Shown here one piece after another: positions 43,059 to 53,581 of a stretch of DNA of 64,000 nt; the stretch's first letter is position 1; each line of letters begins with the position of its first letter. Origin of the DNA: Aquabacter sediminis (GTDB lineage: Bacteria > Pseudomonadota > Alphaproteobacteria > Rhizobiales > Xanthobacteraceae); contig NZ_JARBFX010000005.1 of assembly GCF_028863665.1 (NCBI RefSeq), positions 484,031 to 548,030 of the forward strand. The letters are read 5' to 3'. The notes under the pieces were generated by a model. It searched no databases, was not told the DNA's origin, and saw nothing but the letters and a program-made list of their open reading frames with translations. Made by a program: the position numbers and the translations under genes.

Positions 43059-43913
43059 TCATGCCCTCCCCAGGAGGCCGCGGGGACGCAGGGCAATGAC
43101 CAGCGCCATGGCCACATAGATCATCAGCCGCGCGCCTTCGGGCCACAGCGTCGTCATGAGGCTCTGGATGACGCCCACCAGGATGCCGGCCACCAAGGCA
43201 CCCGTATAGCTGCCCATGCCCCCGATCACGACCACCACGAAGGCGATGGCCAGTGCCTCGGCGCCCATGAAGGGCTCGACGCCGCGAATGGGCGCGGCAA
43301 GGGCCCCAGCAAGTCCCGCCAGCCCCGCCCCGAAGCCGAACACGGCAGTATTGATGCGCAGCGTGTCATAGCCCAGCAGGGCCATGTTGGAATGGGATTC
43401 AGAGCCGGCCCGCACGATGGCGCCCAGTCGCGTGCCCTCCAGCAGCCACCACAGCAGCCCCGCCAGGACAGCGGTGAAGGCAATGGTGAAGAGGCGGTAT
43501 TCGGGATAGACGAAATTGCCGAGGATCACGACGCCCTGGAGCCCGTCGGGCGCCGGCACGCTGCCGCCGAGCGGTCCCCACAGGATGATCGTAACCTCCT
43601 GCACCACCAGCGCCAGGCCCACCGTCACCAGGATGTGGAAGGAGTGAGGCAGGTTGTAGATGCGCCGCAGGAGCAGCACTTCCACCAGGGCCGCAAGGCC
43701 CGCCACGATGAGGGTCGCGACGGGCATGGCGATCCAGAAGTCGAAGCCGCGCGAGACCAGGTCGTAGGTGAGATAGGCGCCCAGCAAATAGAAGGCGCCG
43801 TGCGCGAAGTTGACGAACTGGAGCAGCCCGAAAATGACGCTCAATCCCACCGCCAGCAGGAAGTAGAGCATCCCGAGGCCGACGCCGTTCAGGATCTGGA
43901 AAAGATAGATCAA
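43059..43913 (-). CDS. LivH-type ABC transporter permease (second importer)
   Basis: 284 aa from a TTG at 43913, chosen because GGGAG lies about 6 nt upstream and the protein then begins LIYLFQILNGVGLGMLYFL, the normal LivH start. An in-frame start at 43949 adds 12 residues unlike the family. Landmarks are QFVNFAHGAFYLLGAYL, ALLGYDTLRINTAVFGFGAG (coupling loop) and VVIGGMGSYTGALVAGI. It forms the channel with the LivM-type protein. Confidence 0.92.
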   Translation of the reverse strand: MIYLFQILNGVGLGMLYFLLAVGLSVIFGLLQFVNFAHGAFYLLGAYLTYDLVSRGFDFWIAMPVATLIVAGLAALVEVLLLRRIYNLPHSFHILVTVGLALVVQEVTIILWGPLGGSVPAPDGLQGVVILGNFVYPEYRLFTIAFTAVLAGLLWWLLEGTRLGAIVRAGSESHSNMALLGYDTLRINTAVFGFGAGLAGLAGALAAPIRGVEPFMGAEALAIAFVVVVIGGMGSYTGALVAGILVGVIQSLMTTLWPEGARLMIYVAMALVIALRPRGLLGRA

Positions 43914-44029
43914 GCGACACTCCCGATCGCCAGGGACAGCCCGCCGCACCGCGCGCCTTCATCCGGCCGGCGACGGCGCGGCCCCATGAGCCGCCACCGT
44001 CGGGCCGCGCCGGGGGACGCGGATGTGGA

Positions 44030-44054
44030 GTGAACCCGCTACGGGGCGGGTCAC
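44030..44054 (-). promoter_or_regulatory. Stem-loop between LivK-type and LivH-type genes
   Basis: GTGA (44030-44033) and CCCGC (44035-44039) pair with GCGGG (44046-44050) and TCAC (44051-44054), with one bulged A and a 6-nt loop. It sits in the only sizeable gap (176 nt) of this operon, directly behind the binding-protein gene. That is where differential-expression hairpins are usual in ABC operons. Confidence 0.45.
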
Positions 44055-44089
44055 GTGTCTGCGGGCGAGCAGGCCCGCCCGATGGGCCC

Positions 44090-45295
44090 TCAGGCGGGCA
44101 TCTTGCAGCCGGCCTGCTCGGGCGACAGGAACGATTTGCCCGAGCTCAGGATCTCGGCGAAGTCGTCCTTGTCCTTCATGGCGCTCTTCGCCTTGCCCTT
44201 CAGCAGGTAATAGTCCTTGATCACCTGGTGATCAGCGGCGCGGATTTCCTCGCGGCCGGTGGGGCCTTCATAGCTCAGCCCCTCCAACGCCTTGGCAACC
44301 GCGGGGCCATCGGTGGATCCCGCCTTGACGGCGCCGTCCAGCAGCAGCTTCGAGCAGATATAGGAGCCAACGAACGAGTAATTCGGGCTAGAGCCGTACT
44401 TTTCGCGCACCTTGGGAACGATGTCGCGATTAAAGGGCGTGTCCGCCGTGTGCCAATACTGGGCGCCGAAATAGATGCCCTCGCACACATCAGCGCCCAG
44501 CGCCTCGAACTGCTCTAGCCCCGAGGCCCAAGCGACCAGGATCGCCATGCGCTTCTTCATGCCGAAGCTGATGGCCTGGCGCAGCGTGTCCGACGACTGC
44601 GAGCCGAAGTTCAAAAGAAGCAGAACGTCCGGCTGGGCGGCCATGGCATTGGTGAGATAGCCGGAGAATTCCTTGTCCGTCAGAGAGTGGTAGCTGTTGC
44701 CCACATGCTGGATGCCCTTCTCGGCGAAGATATCCTTGGCCGCCTTCAGCAATCCCTCTCCGAAGACATATTGGGGCGTGATCGTGTACCACTTCTTGGC
44801 GTTGGGCAGCAGGTTGATGAGCGGCCGCACCGTTTGATTGATCGCGCCATAAGTGGGCACCGACCAGCGGAAGGTGGCGCGGTTGCAGTCCACGCCCGTG
44901 ATCTCGTCCGCGCCGGCGGTGGTCATGAAGGCGCCCTGGCCGCGATCCACTTCCTTGCCCATGGCGAGGGACTCGGAGGACAGGATGCCGCCGGCGAACA
45001 GCTTCACGCCGTTCTGTGCCATGGCGTCCTGCACCTTGCGTACGGCCACCGCAGGCTTGCCCTCGGTGTCGAGATCGAGCGTGGAGACCTGCTTGCCGCT
45101 GGCCTTGGAGACCACTTCGGCGGCCATCTGTGCGCCCATGGTGGCGTACTTGCCGTTGGCGGCATAGGCCCCCGAAATCGGGACGGGCACGCCGATCCGC
45201 AAGCCGTCATCGGCCGCCAGAACGCGGCGCGACAATCCAGGCGCCGCAACCGCCGCCGCCAGACCCGTGGTTACAAGGAATTGCCTGCGATCCAT
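44090..45295 (-). CDS. LivK-type ABC transporter substrate-binding protein (second importer)
   Basis: 401 aa from ATG 45295, with AAAGGGA upstream. The N-terminus MDRRQFLVTTGLAAAVAAPG is a Tat signal, unlike the Sec signal of the first LivK-type protein. The mature protein shows LRIGVPVPISGAYAANGKYATMG and GGILSSESLAMGKEV, in keeping with the Peripla_BP_6 ABC sensor/solute fold. It is the first gene of an operon with permeases, ATPases, an M20 amidohydrolase, an M81 protein and a GntR regulator. Confidence 0.92.
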   Translation of the reverse strand: MDRRQFLVTTGLAAAVAAPGLSRRVLAADDGLRIGVPVPISGAYAANGKYATMGAQMAAEVVSKASGKQVSTLDLDTEGKPAVAVRKVQDAMAQNGVKLFAGGILSSESLAMGKEVDRGQGAFMTTAGADEITGVDCNRATFRWSVPTYGAINQTVRPLINLLPNAKKWYTITPQYVFGEGLLKAAKDIFAEKGIQHVGNSYHSLTDKEFSGYLTNAMAAQPDVLLLLNFGSQSSDTLRQAISFGMKKRMAILVAWASGLEQFEALGADVCEGIYFGAQYWHTADTPFNRDIVPKVREKYGSSPNYSFVGSYICSKLLLDGAVKAGSTDGPAVAKALEGLSYEGPTGREEIRAADHQVIKDYYLLKGKAKSAMKDKDDFAEILSSGKSFLSPEQAGCKMPA

Positions 45296-45499
45296 GTCCA
45301 GTCCCTTTGCTGAAAGGTTCATTCTTCTATTCATCATATTTATGCGTATAGATCGGATCGAGGCAAGCGCATTCTGGCGCCGGACTGCGCGTTTGACGCG
45401 GCGGCAGACAGCCGCCCGCTGGTTGCGGGATCGGCGGGAAAAAGGGGGGATGAGCGAGAGAGGGAGGACGGGCCGCGGCCCCAGGCGCTTGCCGGCGGC

Positions 45500-46378
45500 T
45501 CAGTCGGCCCAGCGAGGGAAATCGTAGAGGCGCGCCGGATTGTCCACGAGGACCTGTCGGCGAAGGTCGGGCGCGAGAAGATCGATCTGGTGTGCCAAAT
45601 CCACGTCATCCGGCATGCCAGCCGACAGCTCCGTGTGCGGCCAGTCCGTCGCCCAGACGAGGCGGTCCGGCCGGTGTGAAAGCAGAGCCATCGTGAACGG
45701 CTTCAGGTCATCATAGGGATGCCCCCGGTGCGAAAGCCGATACGGCGCCGACATCTTCACCCAGAGGTCACCCGTCTCCAACAGGCGCAACACCGCGCCG
45801 AAGCGCGGATCATCCACCGGCCAGCGCGGATCCAGAAAGCCGAAATGATCGAGCACTAAAGGCACGGGGCATCTGGCAGCGAAGTCAGCCAGTTCCACCC
45901 CGCGCGCCAGTTCCACCTGCAATTGGAAATGCCAGCCCAGGGGCGCGATGCGCCGGGCGAGCAGCGTCGCGTCGTTCAAGGTCAGGCCACCGGGATTGCG
46001 CCGGTTGATCCGGATTCCGCGCACGCCCCTATCATGCAAGGCCTGAAGGGCGGAATCTGACACTCCGGGATCCACGACCGCGACGCCGCGCAGGCGCTCG
46101 GGCCGCTGAGCGAGGGCATCGAGGAGCGCGGTATTGTCGGCCCCGTAGACGCTCGGTTGGACCACCACGGCGCGGTCGATGCCGAGCGCCTGCATGATCT
46201 GCTCATAGTCGTCCAGCGTCACCGGCACGGGTGTGTAGCCGCGCTTCGGGCTCAGCGGAAAGCGGTCCACCGGGCCGAAGACATGCATGTGGCAGTCACA
46301 GCTGCCGGCGGGCAGAAGCCGCGCTCCGCCCGCCCCTGGTACGCGGGGCGGCAGGCAGGTGGGAGCCGCCCCGCTCAT
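45500..46378 (-). CDS. Amidohydrolase family lactonase-like protein (COG3618 type)
   Basis: 292 aa, starting with a 4-nt overlap on the dehydratase stop. TIM-barrel metal-dependent hydrolase features are SCDCHMHVFGP (HxH), AVVVQPSVYGADN, GIRINRRNPGG, PLVLDHFGFLD (His) and LVWATDWPHTELS (Asp). The same branch holds 2-pyrone-4,6-dicarboxylate lactonase and L-fuconolactonase-like sugar lactonases. Coupling to an IlvD/Edd dehydratase favours a sugar-lactone hydrolase delivering an aldonate to that enzyme. Confidence 0.88.
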   Translation of the reverse strand: MSGAAPTCLPPRVPGAGGARLLPAGSCDCHMHVFGPVDRFPLSPKRGYTPVPVTLDDYEQIMQALGIDRAVVVQPSVYGADNTALLDALAQRPERLRGVAVVDPGVSDSALQALHDRGVRGIRINRRNPGGLTLNDATLLARRIAPLGWHFQLQVELARGVELADFAARCPVPLVLDHFGFLDPRWPVDDPRFGAVLRLLETGDLWVKMSAPYRLSHRGHPYDDLKPFTMALLSHRPDRLVWATDWPHTELSAGMPDDVDLAHQIDLLAPDLRRQVLVDNPARLYDFPRWAD

Positions 46379-48111
46379 TCCTTCGCGCCGGGGTGGCGCA
46401 CCAGGAAGTCGAAATCACACCCTTCGTCCGCCTGGAGAACGCTCTGCTGGAACAGCCGCGCATAGCCGCGTTCCGGCAAGGCGCGGGCCGGCAGAAGGGC
46501 AAGTTCCCCCCGGCGGCGCTCCAGTTCGTCCTCCGCCACCAGAAGGTCGATGCGCCGGCCCGCCACGTCGAGCCGGATCATGTCCCCGCTGCGCACCAGC
46601 GCAAGCGGCCCGCCAATGGCGGATTCGGGCGTGATGTGAAGCACAATGGTGCCGAACGCGGTGCCGCTCATGCGGGCATCCGAAATGCGCACCATGTCCT
46701 TCACACCCTGCCGCCCCAGCTTCTTCGGGATAGGCAGATAGCCCGCCTCCGGCATGCCCGGAGCGCCCTTGGGGCCGGTATTGCGCAGGACCAGGACATC
46801 GTCCGCAGTCACATCGAGATTGGGATCATCGATGCGGGCCGCCATGTCCACCACCGATTCGAACACCACCGCGCGGCCCGTGTGCTGGAGCAGCCGCTCG
46901 GTGGCCGCCGCCTGCTTCAGGATGGCGCCGCCGGGCGCAAGATTGCCCCGCAGCACCACCATGGAGCCTTCCCGCTTGATGGGAGAAGAGCGATCGCGGA
47001 TGACATCCTGGCCGGGCACGTCCTCAGCCTCCGCCACCACATCGCGCAGCGTGCCGCCGGCCACGGTTGGGGTGTCGAGATCGATCAGTTCTCCCAGCTG
47101 CTTCAGCAGTTTGGGCACGCCGCCGGCATGGTGGAAGTGTTCCATGTAATGGGCGCCGGAAGGCTTCAGATCCACCAGAACCGGAACGTCGCGGCCGATC
47201 TCGTCCAAGCTCGCCAGCGACAGGGCGTGGGGTGTCCGGTTGGCGATGGCGGAAAGATGGATGATGCCGTTGGTGGAGCCGCCAATGGCCTGCATAACCA
47301 CCATGGCATTGCGGAAGGCGGCGGGGGTGAGCAGTTCGCTCGGCCGCGGGCCGCCTTCCACCGCAAGCCGCGCGGCCACTTTGCCACTCGCCTCGGCAAG
47401 GCGCACGCGCTCCGCATGGGGCGCGGGAATGGTGGCGCTCATGGGCAGGGACAGGCCGAGCGTCTCGGTGATGCAAGCCATGGTGCTGGCCGTGCCCATG
47501 ACCATGCAGGTGCCAACCGAGGGGGCAAGCCGGCCGTTGACGGTGTCAATCTCGGCCTCGTCGATCTCCCCCGCCCGGTGTGCGCTCCAGAGCCGCCGAC
47601 AATCGGTGCAGGCGCCCAGCACTTCGCCGCGATGATGGCCCACCACCATGGGCCCCACGGGGACCACCACCGTGGGCAGATCCACGCTCGCCGCCGCCAT
47701 GATTTGCGCCGGCAAGGTCTTGTCGCAGCCGCCGATCACCACCACCGCATCCATGGGCTGGGCGCGGATCATCTCCTCAGTGTCCATGGCCATGAGGTTT
47801 CGCAGGAACATGGACGTCGGGTGCGCGAAGCTCTCATGGATGGAGATGGTGGGGAACACCATGGGCATGGCACCCGCCAGCATCACGCCGCGCTTCACCG
47901 CCTCGATCAGTTGGGGCGCGTTGCCGTGGCAGGGATTGTAGTCGCTGTAGGTGTTGGTGATGCCGACGATGGGGCGGTCGAGGGCGTCGTCCGAATAGCC
48001 CATCGCCTTGATGAACGCCTTGCGCAGGAACAGCGCGAAGCCGTCGTCGCCGTAACTCGTCAAGCCTTTTCGCAATCCTCGGGCCATCCGCGCCTTCCTC
48101 GTGTCGATCAT
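46375..48111 (-). CDS. IlvD/Edd family dehydratase (sugar-acid dehydratase type)
   Basis: 578 aa from ATG 48111 (MIDTRKARMARGLRKG). Iron-sulfur cysteines are seen in YNPCHGNAP, GGCDKTLPA and LGACTDCRRL. The GGSTNGIIHL and GPKGAPGMPEAG blocks are typical. It is close to the branch acting on pentonates/hexonates (L-arabinonate or related) rather than the biosynthetic IlvD, judged from the MARGLRKGLTSYGDDGF start and context. It would convert an aldonate to a 2-keto-3-deoxy acid. It is transcribed away from the sugar importer across a 177-nt divergent promoter region. Confidence 0.9.
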   Translation of the reverse strand: MIDTRKARMARGLRKGLTSYGDDGFALFLRKAFIKAMGYSDDALDRPIVGITNTYSDYNPCHGNAPQLIEAVKRGVMLAGAMPMVFPTISIHESFAHPTSMFLRNLMAMDTEEMIRAQPMDAVVVIGGCDKTLPAQIMAAASVDLPTVVVPVGPMVVGHHRGEVLGACTDCRRLWSAHRAGEIDEAEIDTVNGRLAPSVGTCMVMGTASTMACITETLGLSLPMSATIPAPHAERVRLAEASGKVAARLAVEGGPRPSELLTPAAFRNAMVVMQAIGGSTNGIIHLSAIANRTPHALSLASLDEIGRDVPVLVDLKPSGAHYMEHFHHAGGVPKLLKQLGELIDLDTPTVAGGTLRDVVAEAEDVPGQDVIRDRSSPIKREGSMVVLRGNLAPGGAILKQAAATERLLQHTGRAVVFESVVDMAARIDDPNLDVTADDVLVLRNTGPKGAPGMPEAGYLPIPKKLGRQGVKDMVRISDARMSGTAFGTIVLHITPESAIGGPLALVRSGDMIRLDVAGRRIDLLVAEDELERRRGELALLPARALPERGYARLFQQSVLQADEGCDFDFLVRHPGAKE

Positions 48112-48148
48112 CGCCGACCTGGATGGCGACAATCTGCGCGGTATCGAT

Positions 48149-48224
48149 CATTGTCAATAATGAATGCCGTTCAGGCGCATAAAGGATCGAAAATGCCGGA
48201 TATGCGGAATCATTATTGACAATG
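48149..48224. promoter_or_regulatory. Divergent promoter with 15-bp inverted operator pair
   Basis: CATTGTCAATAATGA at 48149-48163 occurs again as its exact inverse complement at 48210-48224, with 46 bp between the arms. Each arm is itself partly symmetric (ATTGTC/AATAAT). One arm lies close to each of the two divergent start codons (48111 and 48289). A GntR regulator is encoded at 53578, so it likely binds both sites and represses or activates both operons together. Confidence 0.6.
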
Positions 48225-48288
48225 TTGGCCACGACGCTCAGTCTCCCGGCAAAACCCACCCATAAGGGTCAAGACGGGAGCGAAGCGG

Positions 48289-49572
48289 ATGAGGAGCATT
48301 CGAGGGACTGGTGCGGCGGCTATTCTGGCCATCGCCATGGGCTGGGCCGGGCATGCCGCCGCGGATCCCACCGAAATCACCATGTGGAGCAACTGGCCCG
48401 ACGAGCCCGCCAAGAAGGAGTGGGTGACGGCCCGCGTGAAGGACTTCGAGGCGGCCAACAAGCAATGCACGGTGAAGCTGAGCTTCATCCCCAAGGCGGA
48501 CATCTACACTCAGGCCAAGTCCGCCGTGCGCACCGGGCAGGCGCCCGACATTTTCTACATGGAGCCCGACCAGCCGGAATTCCTGGCCGGCGGCTTCCTG
48601 GAACCACTCGACGGCTATATCGATCTCAATGGTCTTGAAGACTGGGCAAAGCCCGCCTGGACCTCCAAGGGCAAGGTCTATGGCGTGCCGGTGGAGGCCT
48701 ATACGGTCGAGCTTTACTATAACAAGGATCTGGTCAAGAAAGTCGGCGTGGATGTGCCGGCTTCCTTCCAACTCACGCAGGCCCAGTTCCTGGATCTCGT
48801 GAAGAAGGGCGTCGCCGCGGGCATCACGCCGGTGTCGCAAGGCGTGGGCGACCGCCCCTTTCCGGGTGGTCAGCTGCTGTTCGAGTCGCTCCTGCGAAAG
48901 CTCGGGCCGGACGATTACAAGAAGCTCTTGAGCGGCGAGTTGTCCTTCAAGGATCCTCGCGTCCAGCAGGTCATGACCTGGGTGAAGGAACTGGTGGATG
49001 CAGGCGCCTATCCCAAGAGCTTCTCAACCCTGAAGCTCGGCGAGTCCCATTTCTATTTCTACAATACGCCGGGCGCGCTGACCTTCCCTGATCCCAGCTG
49101 GTTTACGGGCCGCGCCTTCGCACCGCCGGAGAAGGGCGGCATGCCCGCGAACTTTCCGCTCGGCATCATGAAGTTCCCGGCCATGGACCAGGGGGCTTGC
49201 CCAAACTGCAAGACGCTGGCGGTAGCCGGCAGCTTTGTCATGTACTCCAAGGGCAAGAACAAGGATTGCGCCGGCGCGCTCCTGAAATCCATGGCGACCG
49301 CCGAGAACGGCACCAAGTGGATCAGCGAAGTCTCGCTCCAAAGCGGCCTCAAGTCCGATCCCGCCAAGATCGTCAGCCCGCACAAGGCCTATTTCGACGA
49401 GCTGAACGCCCGCAACAAGGACGTGACCTACTTCTTCGGAACGCCGCTGCTCTATTACCGGGCCAAGTGCGCCGAAACCTATGTGCAGGTTATGAACAAT
49501 GCCTTCCCCGCCGGCCTCATCAGCGTCGCCGATGCGGCGGACAAGATGGATGCCGCCTGCCTGAAGAAGTGA
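48289..49572 (+). CDS. ABC sugar-type substrate-binding protein
   Basis: 427 aa with a Sec signal (basic RSIRGTG, hydrophobic AAAILAIAMGWAG, AAA cleavage site). The mature protein is an SBP_bac_1/UgpB-type carbohydrate binding protein: ITMWSNWPDEPAKKEWV, AQAPDIF-like TGQAPDIFYMEPDQ, GKVYGVPVEAYTVELYYNKDL. Six cysteines, including DQGACPNCKT, are more than usual. It heads a plus-strand operon with permeases and an ATPase, and likely binds the sugar or sugar acid handled by the local dehydratase and aldolase. Confidence 0.92.
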   Translation: MRSIRGTGAAAILAIAMGWAGHAAADPTEITMWSNWPDEPAKKEWVTARVKDFEAANKQCTVKLSFIPKADIYTQAKSAVRTGQAPDIFYMEPDQPEFLAGGFLEPLDGYIDLNGLEDWAKPAWTSKGKVYGVPVEAYTVELYYNKDLVKKVGVDVPASFQLTQAQFLDLVKKGVAAGITPVSQGVGDRPFPGGQLLFESLLRKLGPDDYKKLLSGELSFKDPRVQQVMTWVKELVDAGAYPKSFSTLKLGESHFYFYNTPGALTFPDPSWFTGRAFAPPEKGGMPANFPLGIMKFPAMDQGACPNCKTLAVAGSFVMYSKGKNKDCAGALLKSMATAENGTKWISEVSLQSGLKSDPAKIVSPHKAYFDELNARNKDVTYFFGTPLLYYRAKCAETYVQVMNNAFPAGLISVADAADKMDAACLKK

Positions 49573-49575
49573 GCG

Positions 49576-50535
49576 ATGCCCGACGTTCTCTCCTTGCAGA
49601 CCTCGGCCAAGAGCGGGGAGGTGAAAGCCTCCTCGCGGGCCACCCTCGCCGATCCCCGGCGTGCCACGCGGCTCGTGCTGGCGATCTTTCTCGGGCCGGG
49701 GCTTCTGGTTTATTGCGGGCTGACGGCCTATCCCGCCTTCCGCACCATCTATGACAGCTTCTTCACCATCGAAGGCCTCGATGCCACCTTCGTGGGCCTG
49801 GCCAATTATCGCGACCTGATGGGCGACGAGACCTTCTGGGTGGCGGTGCGCAACACCTTCATCTGGTCTTTCGTGGCGCCAATTCTGGACGTGGCGACGG
49901 GGCTTTTGCTGGCCCTCGCCCTTTATGCGGGCGTGCCGTTCGCCCGCTTCCTGCGGGTGGCCTGGTTCACGCCCGTGCTCCTGTCCTATGTGGTGGTCGC
50001 GATCCTGTGGATGTGGATCTACAATTATGACTGGGGCATCCTGAATGTGATGCTGCGGGCGGTGGGCCTCGGCGCCCTCGCATCTTCCTGGCTCGGCGAT
50101 CCCAACCTCGCGCTCGGCTCGGTCATCGTGACCCATGCCTGGAAATGGGCCGGCTTCAACATGGTGGTGTGCCTTGCGGCCATCCACTCCCTGCCCAAGG
50201 AAGTGCTGGAGGCCGCCGACCTCGACAATTGCGGCTGGGGCGCGAAGCTGCGCTACATCATCATTCCCATGCTGCGGCCGACGCTGCTCAGCCTCTATAT
50301 CCTGTCTTTCATCGGCAAGATGAAGGTGTTCGACCTGGTCTGGATCATGACGCAGGGCGGTCCGCTCTGGGCCACCGAGACCGTCTCCACCTACGTCTAT
50401 AAGCGCGCCTTCAACTGGAACACCTTCGACCTCGGCTATCCCTCGGCCATTGCGACGGTGTGGTTCCTGGTGGTTTGCGCCTCGGTGATCCTCCTCAACC
50501 GCGTGCTCGGCTCGCGCGAGCGGCTGGAGTATTGA
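49576..50535 (+). CDS. ABC sugar transporter permease (MalF/UgpA type)
   Basis: 319 aa, 3 nt after the binding-protein stop. Several transmembrane helices are visible, with the EAA loop as LEAADLDNCGWGAKLRYIIIPMLRPTL. An N-terminal tail of about 30 polar residues precedes the first helix. It is one half of the channel with the next gene. Confidence 0.93.
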   Translation: MPDVLSLQTSAKSGEVKASSRATLADPRRATRLVLAIFLGPGLLVYCGLTAYPAFRTIYDSFFTIEGLDATFVGLANYRDLMGDETFWVAVRNTFIWSFVAPILDVATGLLLALALYAGVPFARFLRVAWFTPVLLSYVVVAILWMWIYNYDWGILNVMLRAVGLGALASSWLGDPNLALGSVIVTHAWKWAGFNMVVCLAAIHSLPKEVLEAADLDNCGWGAKLRYIIIPMLRPTLLSLYILSFIGKMKVFDLVWIMTQGGPLWATETVSTYVYKRAFNWNTFDLGYPSAIATVWFLVVCASVILLNRVLGSRERLEY

Positions 50536-50536
50536 G

Positions 50537-51397
50537 ATGTCCGCTACACACGCCATCCGTGAGGGCCGGGCGCCCCTGCCGCGCCTGTTCTCGCGGGGCA
50601 TTCTCGGCCTCGTCCTGGCGATCTACACGATCTATCAGCTTGGCCCTTTCCTGTGGCTGGCCACCATGTCGGTGCGGACCACCGCCGAGATCAGCGCCGA
50701 TCCCTATGCCTTTCCGACCCGCTTTCATTTCGACCAGTTCCGCACCGCCTGGGTGGATTCCGCCTTCGCCACCTATTTCTGGAATTCAGCCCTGGTGGTT
50801 GTGGGCGCGGTGGCAGTGGTGACCCTCATCGGGGCGGCGGCGGCCCATGCACTCGCCCGCTATCGCTTCCGGGGCAACCGGCTGATCTATGGGGTGCTGT
50901 TCTCCTCCATCATCTTCCCGCCGCAGATCACGCTGATCTCGCTCTACCAGATCCTGGTAGAGTATAATCTCTACAATAGCCTGTTCGGGCTGGCGCTGGT
51001 CTATGTCTCCCTTCAACTGCCGCTGACGGTCTATCTGCTGGAGGGCTTCTTCGCCCGCATCCCGCAGGACCTGTTCGATGCTGCCAAGATGGATGGCTAT
51101 GGCGACCTGGAGATTTTCTGGCGCATCGTCCTGCCGGTGGGCATGCCGGCGATCGCCACCACCTTGATCTTGAACTTCATCCAGCTTTGGAACGAGTTTC
51201 TGTTCGCCGTGGTGCTGATCACCGATCCCGACAAGCGCACCTTGCCCATCGGCATCCGCGCCTTCATGGGCGATCATTTCCAGGACATCGGCATGATCGC
51301 CACGGGCGTCATGATCTCGGTCATCCCGGTCATCGTCGCCTACGTTTTCTTCTCCGAAAAGCTCATCCGCGGCATGACCGCCGGCGCGATCAAGTGA
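50537..51397 (+). CDS. ABC sugar transporter permease (MalG/UgpE type)
   Basis: 286 aa, starting 1 nt after the preceding stop. The EAA loop reads LFDAAKMDGYGDLEIFWRIVLPVGMPAI and the C-terminus ends FFSEKLIRGMTAGAIK, as in MalG-type permeases. It completes the membrane channel. Confidence 0.93.
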   Translation: MSATHAIREGRAPLPRLFSRGILGLVLAIYTIYQLGPFLWLATMSVRTTAEISADPYAFPTRFHFDQFRTAWVDSAFATYFWNSALVVVGAVAVVTLIGAAAAHALARYRFRGNRLIYGVLFSSIIFPPQITLISLYQILVEYNLYNSLFGLALVYVSLQLPLTVYLLEGFFARIPQDLFDAAKMDGYGDLEIFWRIVLPVGMPAIATTLILNFIQLWNEFLFAVVLITDPDKRTLPIGIRAFMGDHFQDIGMIATGVMISVIPVIVAYVFFSEKLIRGMTAGAIK

Positions 51398-51404
51398 GGC
51401 TCCC

Positions 51405-52561
<1,157 letters not shown>

Positions 52562-52562
<1 letters not shown>

Positions 52563-53581
52563 TGGGCGCGCCACTTAAGGTCGGCCTCATCGGCGCGGGC
52601 TGGGTGACACAGCACCATTTAAAGGGCTGGGCGACCCTGCCTGATGCGGCGTGCGTGGTTGCCATCGCCGATCCTTCACGGCCGCACGCTGAGGAGCGCG
52701 CGGCTGCCTACGGCATTTCCGCTGTGTTCGACAGCGCGGAGGCGATGCTGGCCGCCGGTAGCCTCGATGCGGTGGACATCGCCGCGCCACGGGCGGTGCA
52801 TGCGGATCTGGTGCGGCTGGCGGCGGACCATGGCCTGCCCATCCTGTGCCAGAAGCCGCTGGCGCCCACGCTTGCGGAGGCGGAGCAGCTGATTGTCGAC
52901 ATTGCCGATCGCGTGCCCCTCATGGTGCACGAGAACTGGCGGTTTCGAGCCTATTACCGCAAGGCGGCGGAATGGTTGCGGGCGGGCCGCATCGGGACCG
53001 TGCGCGCGGCCCATCTCTCGCTCATCACCTCCGGCACCGTGCCGGATGCGGAGGGCCGGCTCATGGCCCTGGAGCGCCAGCCCTTCATGCGCACGGAGCG
53101 GCGCATGCTGGTGGCGGAGGTGCTGATCCACCATCTCGATACCCTGCGCATGCTGCTCGGCCCCCTCACAGTGAAGGCCGCGGCCCTCAGCCGTACCTGC
53201 CCCGACATGGCCGGCGAGGATGGCGCGGTGATCCAGTTGGAAACCGCCTCCGGCGCTGGCGTCGGTGTCTTCGCCACTTTCGCGGCCCATGGTTCGCCGG
53301 CCCAGCAGAGCGACCGGCTCATGGTGCTGGGCGATCAAGGGACGCTGCGGCTGGATGGGACCGAGCTCAGCCTGGTGGGTCCGCAGCCCGAGCACGTCGC
53401 CTATGAGAGCGAGGCCACTTATGCCGGTTCCTATGCGGCGGCCATCGCCCATTTCGTTCACGGCGTGAGAACCGGCGCGCCGTTCGAGACCGGGGCGCTG
53501 GACAATCTTGAAACGCTGCGGCTGGTGGAGGATTGCTACCGCCTCTCAGGCTTCGAGACGCGCAACGGATCTGTCCCATGA
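52562..53581 (+). CDS. Gfo/Idh/MocA family oxidoreductase
   Basis: 339 aa from ATG 52562 (TGATG junction). The NAD(P)-binding fold is KVGLIGAGWVTQHHLKGW, with ICQKPLAPTLAEAEQL as the EKP-type catalytic Lys block (here QKPLA) and the C-terminal alpha/beta domain holding LVAEVLIHHLDTLRMLLG. Enzymes of this family oxidise sugars or inositols to lactones or ketones. In this operon it could perform the first oxidation step of the imported sugar. Confidence 0.91.
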
